Source of the DNA: Chara braunii
Taxonomy: Eukaryota; Streptophyta; Charophyceae; Charales; Characeae
Assembly (NCBI GenBank): GCA_003427395.1
Contig: BFEA01000061.1
Location: 1,279,879 to 1,331,505, forward strand
Direction: 5' to 3'
DNA: 51,627 nucleotides
Under the pieces are notes generated by a model. That model was not told where the DNA came from. It saw nothing but the letters and a program-made list of their open reading frames with translations, and made no database searches. Below are positions 43,372-51,627 of this stretch, one piece after another. Within the stretch, counting starts at the first letter, position 1. Every line of letters begins with the position of its first letter. The translations under genes and the position numbers were made by a program.

Positions 43372-43683
43372 TTAAACCACCAGTAGTACTTCCTAGAGTT
43401 GTGCCCGTTAAACCACCAGTACTTGGACCAGCTATCGGCCGCGGAAAAAAAACGAGTAGAAACGTTTCTAGTTGGATGAATTTGGGCTCTCCTGTAGTGG
43501 CCCATACGTTTCCTAACATTGCGTAGCGTTAACGCTACGCGACTTTAGGAAGTACTGGTGGTTTAACAAGCCACAATTCTAGGAAACGTACGGGTCACTA
43601 CAGGAGGGTCCAAATTCATCCGACTAGAAACGTTTCTACTCCATTTTTTTTCTGCGGCCGATAGCTGGGCCAAGTACTGGTGG
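43372..43683. repeat. TTAA MITE inserted into another copy of itself
   Basis: The outer copy starts after TTAA at 43372 and resumes at 43567 (CAAGCCACAATTCTAGG). The inner copy (43412-43562) is in the opposite orientation and is framed by TTAA at 43408-43411 and 43563-43566. Uninterrupted relatives read GTTAACAAGCC (19243) and GTTAACGCACC (29459) here, so TTAA was duplicated. A perfect 20-bp palindrome GCGTAGCGTTAACGCTACGC lies at 43521-43540. Confidence 0.85.
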
Positions 43684-43929
43684 GGTTTGGGGAATTTAAT
43701 GTCAATCAAGGTACCAAGCTTGCGATTGAGCTCCCTCCTACCAAACATGGGATTTTGCATTTGCAAAAAGAAAGGTTTGCAGTATGTCGGGAGAATAAGG
43801 GGAGACACGGACACGGAAATTGATGTTGATAGGCGCTGGTGTGCTTTTTGGAATGTGAAAGCTCATGTTCGGCAGGAGGAAGCTTCAATCCAATGGTACT
43901 CCTTTCTGGCTCTTCTTGTTAGTTGGGGG
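43684..43929. other. Anonymous; no gene
   Basis: An 82-codon frame (43687-43935) has no domain I recognise. Confidence 0.45.
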
Positions 43930-44222
43930 CCTTAGGGCCTACTCAAACTAGCGCCTTTTATGCCAAAATCGCTGGGATTTTTTTATGGTTGGGCCAGTCA
44001 CAGGAGGCACAGTTCGCACGGAGAGTAGCAAAAGTAGCAAACGCGGTGTGTGACCACGCGAGGCACCATTTTGGCAATTGCCAGAAAGTCCGGCTCGTGT
44101 CTTTTGTGATTCGCTACTGCTTTGTGACCGGGAAGGGTGGCATTTCAGCAAAGTGGGTATTATCATAGCACAATTTGCAGATTTTGCTGCCATGCCACCG
44201 CTGTGCGAATACGCCCTTACTG
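43930..44222. repeat. hAT-like MITE
   Basis: The left end TAGGGCCTACTCAAACTAGCG and the right end CGCTGTGCGAATACGCCCTTA are imperfect inverted repeats. A related left end, AAGGGCCTACTCACACAAGC, starts at 44423. The terminal AGGGC-TACTCACAC pattern is common in plant hAT MITEs. No clear 8-bp duplication seen. Confidence 0.55.
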
Positions 44223-45257
44223 GCCCCTTAGAGATACCAAGTTTGAATGGTTCGTAGAATCTGATTCTGAAGCGGTAAATTTAAACAGAAGATGAGAAGG
44301 GGCTGATTTTCTGACACAGTCGTGGCCCTGGCTTTGCTTGGCTGGAGAGCCTGAGCCTTGCTCAGCCTGGGCGCTGCGGCGAATTTGTGTGAGGGATGCC
44401 GGGCCCGATTCCCGGCACGATAAGGGCCTACTCACACAAGCCTTAGGGCCTTTTCTGGCAAAATCCCAGATTTTTTATGGTTCGGCTGGTCACACGCTTG
44501 CCCAGAATGAGCAAAATTGCAAATCCAGCCATCAAATGTCAGCGGCCTGCTGGGCCGTGGGATGGGGCATTTTGCTACCACCTCCCGAGGCTGTAGCAAA
44601 TTTCTTTTCGGGTTTTGGAAGTTCCTAAAACAGAATTCCCGCATGGCTGTCAAACCGCCGGGACTTGTTGTTGGCGCTTCGACAGCTGGAATTTGCCGCC
44701 TCTGCTGCTTTGGGGTTTTCTATGTCCGGTCACACAAAGCGCGCTCGGTTTTGTCCACATGCATAGCTGAAATCCCGGAGTCGGTACCTGCTTGGCGCTG
44801 TCCCTCCGCCGTGCTCCGCTGACTTTCCCCTGGGCAGCGCATTCCCCCTGCTTCTGCTTCCGCGAGAATAGTCCTCCTTCCACATGGAATAGTTCGATCA
44901 CCCAGAGGCTTCCCCCGTAGTTCCGCCACCGGTCCGCAGGACCCCTGAAGTACCATGTCCTGTTCCGCAAGGACGACGGTTCGGATCGTTGGCATTGGCC
45001 CTCTCTCCACTAATCTCCACTGCACAAAGTATGACAGTGTATCTTTCCCTGTTGTAGCAGAAAATTCTCTCGTGTGTGCATGCCACTGGCCCGGTTGAAT
45101 GATGGACCAGAGCACCGCAAGTGAGGTTTAAAAGCTCACCCGTTCGTAGGGTCGAGACCAGGGAAAATAGAAAAGAATTTCGTTGGACGGTTGGACCTGA
45201 AGGAAAAAAAAAAAAAAAAAAAAGAGGAAACTGCGCGGGAGTCACACTTTTAGTTCA
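44223..45257. other. Second hAT-like MITE copy and anonymous sequence
   Basis: 44423-44760 resembles the previous MITE in its first 150 bases (TTTTTATGGTTCGGC, CAAAATTGCAAA). The rest, including two overlapping open frames at 44650-45115 minus, has no recognisable domain. An A-run lies at 45201-45220. Confidence 0.5.
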
Positions 45258-45425
45258 AAATAGGCAGGTAAAACACGTCATGGCAACATAAATCGTCGTC
45301 GTAGTTCAGATAGGCAAGAAAAACACTAAATGGCAACATCCTCGTCGTCCAACATCAAATCGGCAAAAAAAACACTAAATGGCAACATCCTCGTCGTCCA
45401 ACATCAAATCGGCAAAAAAAGCATC
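45258..45425. repeat. Tandem repeat of about 50 bp beside the LINE 3' end
   Basis: AACACTAAATGGCAACATCC with TCGTCGTCCAACATCAAATC occurs in about three and a half units, the middle two nearly identical. It ends only a few bases before the LINE's T-run. Confidence 0.85.
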
Positions 45426-45429
45426 ACTT

Positions 45430-45469
<40 letters not shown>

Positions 45470-45765
45470 CAAGTCCTTAAAATGAGGCCGGGGACCTCAC
45501 AATTCAACCCGGAGTTGTCCCGGCAGCATCAGCCGGTTTCGCTTACAGCCATCTGGCTGCGATCCCAGGGGGACCAATTCCGTCCAAACAAAACAACCCT
45601 CCGCCAAGCTACCAAAATACACTATTACCTACTAAGGTAACTAAATGAAAATTGCACAACAATTAGCCTGCTGGCCTAAACCAAGCGGCCAACCAACACT
45701 GAACATCCAAAAGGAAAAAAAAAAAAAAGGAAGACCTTCGAGTACTATTCGACTATCCTACCAAT

Positions 45766-46752
45766 TTACTCTTTCGAAAGCCAAGGTGGGAAACTGATGT
45801 TACCATCCGGTCTAAAAGTGACCAGTCGTGCATTTGTCCCCCACGTCTTGGAGAACCAACTAACTGATTTAAGCGTGCGCCTGTTTTTCACCCTTCTTCT
45901 CCAGTCTGCAATAATTGTATGCCTGATCTCACTTTTAACTCTGTCTATGGTATTTTCCTGGGACAGGCGACAGTCACGAAACACTTGATCATTACGATCC
46001 TTCCACAAAGTATCAAAGATGATTCCCCTGATAACTTGAGCCACATACCCCCATCCTATGTTAGCATGAATATTAACAGGGAGTATGCCTGTCAAGATCC
46101 ATTTCTCATCCCAGGGAAATATATCTTTGGTGATCTCTTTCCAGTATCTCTCCCACCATTGCCACACCCTGCGTGATAATGGACATGAAAACCAGAGGTG
46201 GTTAGTGGATTCCCAGGCCCAGTTACAACGCATGCACGTTGCAGAGATTTCCATCCCTTTAGCACTCAGCCATACCGCTGATGCTGTAACCAATAGCGAT
46301 TGAAGAAGCAAAATGCTAGCCTGTTTCTGAGACGGTAGCTTCTTCAGTTGACGCCAATGGTTAAGTAGGTCTTTTCTCTCTATCGTTACCAATTGTTGCT
46401 CTTCTCGTCTTTTCACCACCGTATCCACTGGCTTTAGCTTGACCTTATGTTGAAGAAACTCCACTCCTTTTTTGCCTGAGTAGTCATACAACCTGATAGC
46501 CTTCTGAGACGTGGGATCCACCCAGCCTAGAATACCTGGGTGAAAGGATATCTCTTCAGTTGTTCTGCCTCCTGCTAGTAGTTTCACTTGGGGCCAGGTT
46601 ACCCTAACCACAGAGTCGGTCGGCCTAACCTGCTGCTTGATCTCTTCTACTATGACCTCCCTGAAGCCTTGGATGGAGTTCACCTCAACCTCTTCTTTAA
46701 AACTCAGCAGTCTTGTATATGGGGTTTTGGCTGAAGCTTCCCAGACTTCCAC
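45766..46752 (-). pseudogene. LINE ORF2 C-terminus with zf-RVT
   Basis: 328 residues after an arbitrary Met. The zinc-binding region near residue 180 is CMRCNWAWESTNHLWFSC (CX2CX8HX4C), then PLSRRVWQWWERYWKEI. The tail GWGYVAQVIRGIIFDTLWKD with RNDQVF follows, and the frame ends PWLSKE. This domain follows the RT in plant L1 LINEs and probably helps bind the template RNA or target. It aligns with copies A and B. The segment between it and the RT (47217-46753) has frame breaks. Confidence 0.85.
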
Positions 46753-47217
46753 CCTCAGACCATTGTCCCCAAGCTAGTCAACAACTTTCCAATACTCGCT
46801 TAGTTCACCATTCCTTGGGACTTTTACCTAACTGTCCGTACTGTAACGAGTGCTTAGTAGCTGTATCCAGTCTGAGGGTACCGAGTTTTGAATATCTGCC
46901 AAACACTCCTCCACTAGTCTTAAGCATCGAAGTTGAGTTCTCAGTGAGGCTTCCGTACGCCAATCCCCTAACTCTTTATCCCATAAGTCTCCCAACCTAA
47001 TCACCCCTCTCTCTATCCAGGCTTTCCCAAAATGACCAGGGGCGTCGCGGGCTGAGAAAGGAGCCCCATCTAAAACCGGGATTTGGGTCTTTTACTACAG
47101 TAAAATTGAATAAAAATGCAGCTCCAGAGGATTCCTTAGACTCCATTCCTCAGACAAGATGTATTCCGCTAACCACATCCAAGCATGTTTGCTTTCAGCT
47201 AATACCGCTTTATTGGG

Positions 47218-48258
47218 TCATTTCGCTAATAATGCAATGTTTTGGCGCTTAGGGTCTGGAATACCAAAGCCTCCAACATCTATGAGAAACGTAATACTCT
47301 CCCAAGATACTTTGGAAAGAAATCCTTCTCCTTCTTCTGCGTCTGGTTTCCACAAGAACCTGGCAGCCACTTTCCTAATCNGAAACGTAATACTCTCCCA
47401 AGATACTTTGGAAAGAAATCCTTCTCCTTCTTCTGCGTCTGGTTTCCACAAGAACCTGGCAGCCACTTTCCTAATCTTCTTGTAAGCTTGGTTACCGAGT
47501 AGATGTAGTTGCAGTGGGTACCAAAGTGGTGAGAATGCTGACGCAGAAATCGCAGTAGCTCGACCCAACAAGGAGAGGTGTCTTGTACAATCCCATTTCG
47601 TGATTCTCTGACATATCTTCTCCTCCAAGAGTTGATCCTGCAACTCTGAATTTTCTGACAAGGACACTTGAACTCCAAGGTACCGATCTGAAGCATCTGT
47701 CTCAATGCGTCTCATACCCCAATTCACTTGTAAATGGAATTGTGCAGGCAAAAAGAAAACGGACTTGTGCATATTTATAGAGGCCTCAAATAATATAGTG
47801 TATTCGTCTAGTACCTTACGTACAGCACCCAAAGACTCTTTTTCTTTCAGACTTGCAATAGTTAAATCATCAGCAAGCGCCCTACCTTTCCATTGATATT
47901 CATTGTGAAATTTCAGTCCCTTAATTGAGTTATTTTTCCTAATATTATCCAGCAGTATCTCCAGTTGCAGCACGAAGAGCAGGGGGGCCAACGGACATAC
48001 CTGACGCAAAGACCGAGATAGCTTAAAATCCTCTGACAGGTGGTGGTTTACTGACACCCTCGCAGTTGAGGTGGAGTACATAACCGACACCCATCTACAA
48101 AAGTTCGGGCCGAAACCCATACGTGTTAGAATTGTTCCAACAAATGTCCAACCTACCTTGTCGTATGCTTTCTTCATGTCAATGAGGAGAATTGTTACAT
48201 CCCTGTCTTCTCGTGCAATAATTTCAAGAGTTTGGATGGTAGCCGCGATATTGTCCAT
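47218..48258 (-). pseudogene. LINE ORF2 reverse transcriptase core
   Basis: Residues: LLIDMKKAYDKVGW (motif A with catalytic Asp) near 25-38; LRQVCPLAPLLFVLQ (motif B; Gly of the usual RQGCPLSP changed to Val) near 88; GRALADDLTIAS (motif C; FADD/YADD changed to LADD, both Asp kept) near 128; then a conserved thumb (WDCTRHLSLLGRATAISASA). The frame starts at a Met after a TGA near 48385 that replaces a Trp codon, so the upstream part (ALALRLAHYLPALIGSEQGA) is also RT. The 31-residue repeat around the X is an assembly duplication, not biology. Confidence 0.9.
47286..47476. other. 95-bp assembly duplication around a single N
   Basis: 47286-47380 and 47382-47476 are identical (GAAACGTAATACTCTCCCAA ... 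TTTCCTAATC), separated by one N. Two overlapping contigs were joined without merging. Confidence 0.95.
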
Positions 48259-48384
48259 TATGGATCTGTGATTTTCAAAAGCCCCTTGCTCTGAGCCTAT
48301 AAGGGCTGGAAGGTAGTGAGCGAGACGTAAAGCCAGGGCTTCGGCTAAGATTTTGTAGGAAACATTGAGTAATGAAATCGGTTG

Positions 48385-49290
48385 TCAGTTCCGTATATCA
48401 AGCTTGTTGCCTTTTTTGTAAAGCAAGGTAATTACACCTTGCTGCATTCCTTTGGAGAGTGTACCCCCCATTAGGATCCCGTTATAGATTTCAACTAGAA
48501 CCGGTCCTATACTGTCCCATAAGGCTATATTTACTTCCACCGATAACCCATCGGATCCAGGCCATTTCCCAGCAGCCATTTGTTCTGCTGCGAGTTTGAC
48601 CTCTTCCACTGTGAAGGGTCTGTCCAGATCTAGTCTTCCCTCGATAGGCAGTCGGGCGCTTGACCAAGTCCTGAACCCAAAATTTTCCCTGAAGTCTGTT
48701 GAGAAAGAGTCCAAATCTCTTCTTGAGGTCAAAATATCTTGAAAGTACAGTTGTGCATACTCACACATACCCTGTGGGTCTGATCTAGTGGGTGCATTGG
48801 CTACAAAAGGGTGGGCCAGTTCCCTAATTAGCGGCTTAGTTTTCTGCAGAAGCACTCTGCGGAAAGTTTCCTTATTTAATCTGTCATTGGAGATAATCCC
48901 TTTCTGATGAAGCCAGTTCTTCCATTTCTCTTGCTGAGCTATTTCTAAGTTATCTAACTCAGTCCTTCCTCGTTTCCAGGATGCAGTCCAGTATTCGTCG
49001 GACACCGGGTGCCTGCCAAAGTTACTCTCTGTTGTTTTAACTCTTTGGATCCATTTCTGCTCAATCGCATTCTTCTCAATAGCCTTGATCCGGGAGAAGA
49101 CTTCAAAGTAATTCTTCATTATATTCATACCAGAATCGAACCACGAATCCACATTAGGGAAAAGGTCTCTTGCTTCCTGCCATTTAATCCAGTGCATCTT
49201 AGCCCACGTTAGCACATTAGTATCCTTTAAGTGCTCTACGTTCAAACGAAATAAAGGGCTTAACGGCACTAGAGGGTTCTTTGGCGTCAA
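48385..49290 (-). pseudogene. LINE ORF2 linker between endonuclease and RT
   Basis: 301 residues. A charged linker leads to ARLPIEGRLDLDRPFTVEEV and MAAGKWPGSDGLSVE, the RT motif 0/1 region typical of LINEs (K.PG.DGL..E). It ends GVITLLYKKGNKLDIRN, then a TGA where QPISLLNVSYK should follow after a Trp. Its start overlaps the endonuclease frame by 74 nt, because a frameshift near 49280 splits one protein in two. Confidence 0.85.
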
Positions 49291-50008
49291 ATTCCGCCGT
49301 AACCGGACAGTGATCAGATATTGAGGAAGTACCTAGCTCCACTTTCATACACCTATCCCATAGTGCCCCTCTAACTAGAAAAAAATCAAATCTTCTCCTC
49401 ACCAGGGGCGATTGGGAACCATACCAGGTATATTCTTTTGAGTCCGGATGAAAAGTCCGATAGGCATCAGTTAATTGTTGAGACTCCATAAGCGCAAGTA
49501 GTAACCGTCCATCAGCACGCACTGGTTCTGCTATTGGGAAATCTAAGCCAGGGTTCATGACTGTGTTCCAATCTGCTGCGATAAGCAGATTTGGGCTGTC
49601 CGGTAGAATGACCGGCACATCCGTCAAGAATTTTAATCTTTCGTTATAAATGGCTGGGACATATAATGACATGACCGTCCAGGTTTCCTCTAGAATTTCA
49701 AACTGTACCCATACCCACCGTCCCCACATGTCCGCCATCCAATCTGTTATGCAAATATCCAGGTCTTTGTGAAACCGAATTCCAACTCCACCCCGTGTTC
49801 CCTGCGCCGACGACCAATACTGCGGACCAGTCCAACAATTTCTAACTTCTTTGCGTTCTTCATCGAGTTTAGATTCTTGGATACACATAATGTGAATCTG
49901 TTTTTCGTGTATACATGTCCTCAGTCGGTCCCTTTTCCGCCTAGTACCAGTGTCACATAGTCCACATACATTCCACGTAGTGATATTAATTTTATGCTTT
50001 GGGGGCAT
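49217..50008 (-). pseudogene. LINE AP endonuclease (start of ORF2)
   Basis: 263 residues of the exonuclease/endonuclease/phosphatase fold. Catalytic motifs: ITTWNVCGL (Asn), CIQESKL (Glu), LLIAADWNTVMNP (Asp/Asn), RRFDFFLVR (Arg/Asp), and SISDHCPVTAEF (Asp-His). All are intact. The Met lies in ATGCCCCCAAAGCATAA, where the final TAA closes ORF1. The enzyme would nick genomic DNA for target-primed reverse transcription. The frame is lost after the SDH motif. Confidence 0.9.
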
Positions 50009-50507
50009 TTGCCCCTGAGGTACCGACGGATTTTTGGATCCGGTTCAAGGCCGAAGCGGAAGTCTTGGGGTCCCTCCCTGCGCTTCCCTTACTTTTGGTA
50101 TTCGTGGATTCCCATGGGAGGCGTAGGTACTTCAGAAAGGAGGACCCCAAGAGAACATCCCTGTGTGAAGCAAATAACAACCATTCTGCCAGCACATTTG
50201 CCTGAATGTCATCTGAAATTTTCACCCGAGACAAACTCTCATTAATAGGGGATGATAGATGGACAATTGGGATCCAAGTGAACCCGTTCCGTTCCAGCAT
50301 TGGAATCTGTCCGTCTGCAATCTTACCCTCCATACATGCAATGTACAGTCGGGCACGCGGCTCGTTCTCCAACTCAACTGTATAGACCCGTAAGTTAAGA
50401 CTGAGAATCATTCGTACCAACAGTCCATCCTGAGTTAGGGCCCTAATCTTTCGAATAATGAAGGTTTCTGTCAGACAATCATCTGCATCTAGTGCCATAG
50501 ACGGCAT
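49992..50507 (-). pseudogene. LINE ORF1 C-terminal part
   Basis: 171 residues with no domain I can name. It includes LYIACMEGKIADGQIPMLER and ends LNRIQKSVGTSGANAPKA. It is in the +1 frame relative to the upstream ORF1 piece, so a frameshift near 50510-50524 separates them. Its stop overlaps the ORF2 start by 17 nt. Confidence 0.65.
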
Positions 50508-50523
50508 TGAAACCTCACCAGCC

Positions 50524-51129
50524 TCATTCGTTTGTGTCAGAAAAAACTACCTGTTTGTCTCCAGCTACCGAAATAATTGGAACCAACAACCATGGTAGCT
50601 TCATTTGTTCTTTGGTACGAGTTCTGACTAGCCCTGCTATTGACAGAGATGTGACTGTTGAGCCCTTCCTACGAATTCTCAGTGATTCCCTTGAGTCTTG
50701 GCTCGTGTCTGAGTCTTCCTTGTCTTTGTCTTTATGTCCCATTAACTGTAGGTCCGAGAATACTCGAGATCTCTTTAGGGGGGAGGAACTTGGACCCTTG
50801 GTGGGTTTGGCTCGACTCCCCTTTTGAATCTCCTCGAGGGCTCTGGAGACATCCACATCCACTGCGTCCGGATTTATCTTATTGACCGGGCTTATACGGT
50901 CCTCCTTCATATCTGAGTTCTCGGACGATTTGAGGGGGGATGCACTTTTCCTTGAGTCGTGCTTCGACTGAGCCTTGGATACTTTGCTTGACTGTTGAGA
51001 GTGGAGAGAGTTTTTTGACAAGGTTTTCTCCTTGTCTGAGTTCTGCGAAGGGTTCGATTTAAATGAGTTTTGCGATGGAGATTTCTCATTCGACTTCGTC
51101 AGTCCTTTCTCCGACTTCTTTGGGTTCAA
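50524..51129 (-). pseudogene. LINE ORF1 middle part (Ser/Lys-rich)
   Basis: 201 residues, strongly Ser/Lys/Asn-rich (KSNEKSPSQNSFKSNPSQNS), then SPLKRSRVFSDLQLMGHKDK. This is likely a disordered, basic RNA-binding linker of ORF1p. It starts after a frame break downstream of the zinc-knuckle piece. Confidence 0.65.
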
Positions 51130-51243
51130 TCGATTCCCAGATTTGCCCCCCGTAGCACTAGAGGACGGGCCGGGTTCACCCGGTTTCCCGTGTCTTCTTC
51201 TGAAATTTCGTCCTGTTCCATCCGCTTGACGGCGGAGTTTGAC

Positions 51244-51594
51244 CTATTGGGACAAACCCAGAGAAGGGAGGGAGGGGAAGAGGATCCTTTGTGGTTGGGT
51301 CCGCGAAGGGGTCTGATTCAGTTGTTGGACAGAGCTGTCCGATTCTTCATGGTAGTGCATTTTACACCGTGCACACCATGGTGTTGCAGCCGAAATAATC
51401 TCCACATGGTAATCACCTTTCCCAGGAATCCCAATGATCAATCTCTTCTTAACCCTAAATTCAGACAAAGGGTCAAGATCAAAGCGCACCGTGCCAAGTT
51501 CAGGTTCTTCCTCAAATTTCTCGAATGGATGAACTTTCACTACTCTCTCAAAATTACTTTCAACGGCAATATGCAGAGGTGCCATTAATTGCAC
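51244..51594 (-). pseudogene. LINE ORF1 N-terminal part with degenerate zinc knuckle
   Basis: 116 residues. FEEEPELGTVRFDLDPLSEF with RLIIGIPGKGDYHVEI resembles the DUF4283-type region of plant LINE ORF1. It is followed by WCARCKMHYHEESDSS, a CX2CX4HX4C knuckle in which the last Cys is Ser. The true start is probably beyond the right end of the window. Confidence 0.65.
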
Positions 51595-51627
51595 TGGGAC
51601 ATTAATACATCTTATCCAAAATATCTT

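Larger units (their letters stand above)
45433..51627 (-). mobile_element. Nearly full-length L1-type LINE, inactive; 5' end outside the window
   Basis: Minus orientation: ORF1 pieces (51594-49992), AP endonuclease (50008-49217), linker (49290-48385), RT (48258-47218), zf-RVT (46752-45766), 3' UTR with the family tail (45480-45543), and poly(A) seen as Ts at about 45433-45463. ORF1 and ORF2 overlap by 17 nt. Frameshifts near 51240, 50510 and 49280, a TGA in place of Trp near 48385, and breaks between RT and zf-RVT show that it is dead. At 47286-47476 the assembly repeats 95 bp. Confidence 0.9.

Overview
The window looks like a gene-poor, repeat-saturated piece of nuclear DNA from a streptophyte. 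My best guess is a charophyte such as Chara braunii, and this is inference. The reasons are TTTAGGG-type telomeric repeats, plant-style L1 LINEs with a zf-RVT domain, an RPW8-type NLR gene, and a retroelement whose gag-like protein joins a CCHC knuckle to a long charged coiled coil. Very long microsatellites and single-N scaffold joins also fit a draft assembly of a repeat-rich plant genome.

Layout. From 1 to 16.7 kb there are foldback MITEs, two 5'-truncated LINE tails (about 0.2-1.2 kb minus; 5.9-6.7 kb plus), a tRNA-derived SINE, a 3.5-kb inverted-repeat element (1748-5227) full of (TG)n tracts, and many tandem and simple repeats. Inside the 3.5-kb element the minus strand carries a complete type III hammerhead ribozyme (3723-3778).

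From 16.9 to 29.2 kb, plus strand, lies the one convincing host gene. An RPW8/CC_R-like exon (16884-17491) ends at a GTAAGT donor. An apparent 8.9-kb intron is packed with LINE, SINE and MITE debris, a telomere-repeat foldback and a retroposed U6 snRNA copy. NLR linker, NB-ARC and LRR coding sequence follow (26418-29240). Motifs (P-loop, kinase-2, RNBS-B, GLPL, FLDLATYPED, VHD) point to the RNL (ADR1/NRG1-like) branch. One frameshift in the RPW8 exon and one in-frame stop before the P-loop leave its integrity open.

From 29.2 to 35.5 kb there are no genes I recognise. The stretch holds a diverged poly(A)-tailed repeat family present several times, two MITEs and minisatellites.

From 35.6 to 43.15 kb, minus strand, lies a Penelope-like retroelement. 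It has 166-bp direct pseudo-LTRs 7383 bp apart, a gag-like ORF, an N-terminal GIY-YIG endonuclease and a reverse transcriptase broken by frameshifts. Each pseudo-LTR carries a small type I hammerhead variant in which C3 and G8 are replaced by the pairing-compatible U3 and A8.

From 43.2 to 45.4 kb there are nested MITEs. From 45.4 kb to the end, minus strand, there is a nearly complete but dead L1-type LINE (ORF1, AP endonuclease, RT, zf-RVT) with frameshifts, a nonsense codon and a 95-bp assembly duplication at a single N. The elements do not form a pathway. The most notable material is the three hammerhead ribozymes in two unrelated mobile contexts, the permuted Penelope-like element, and the RNL-type immune receptor gene.
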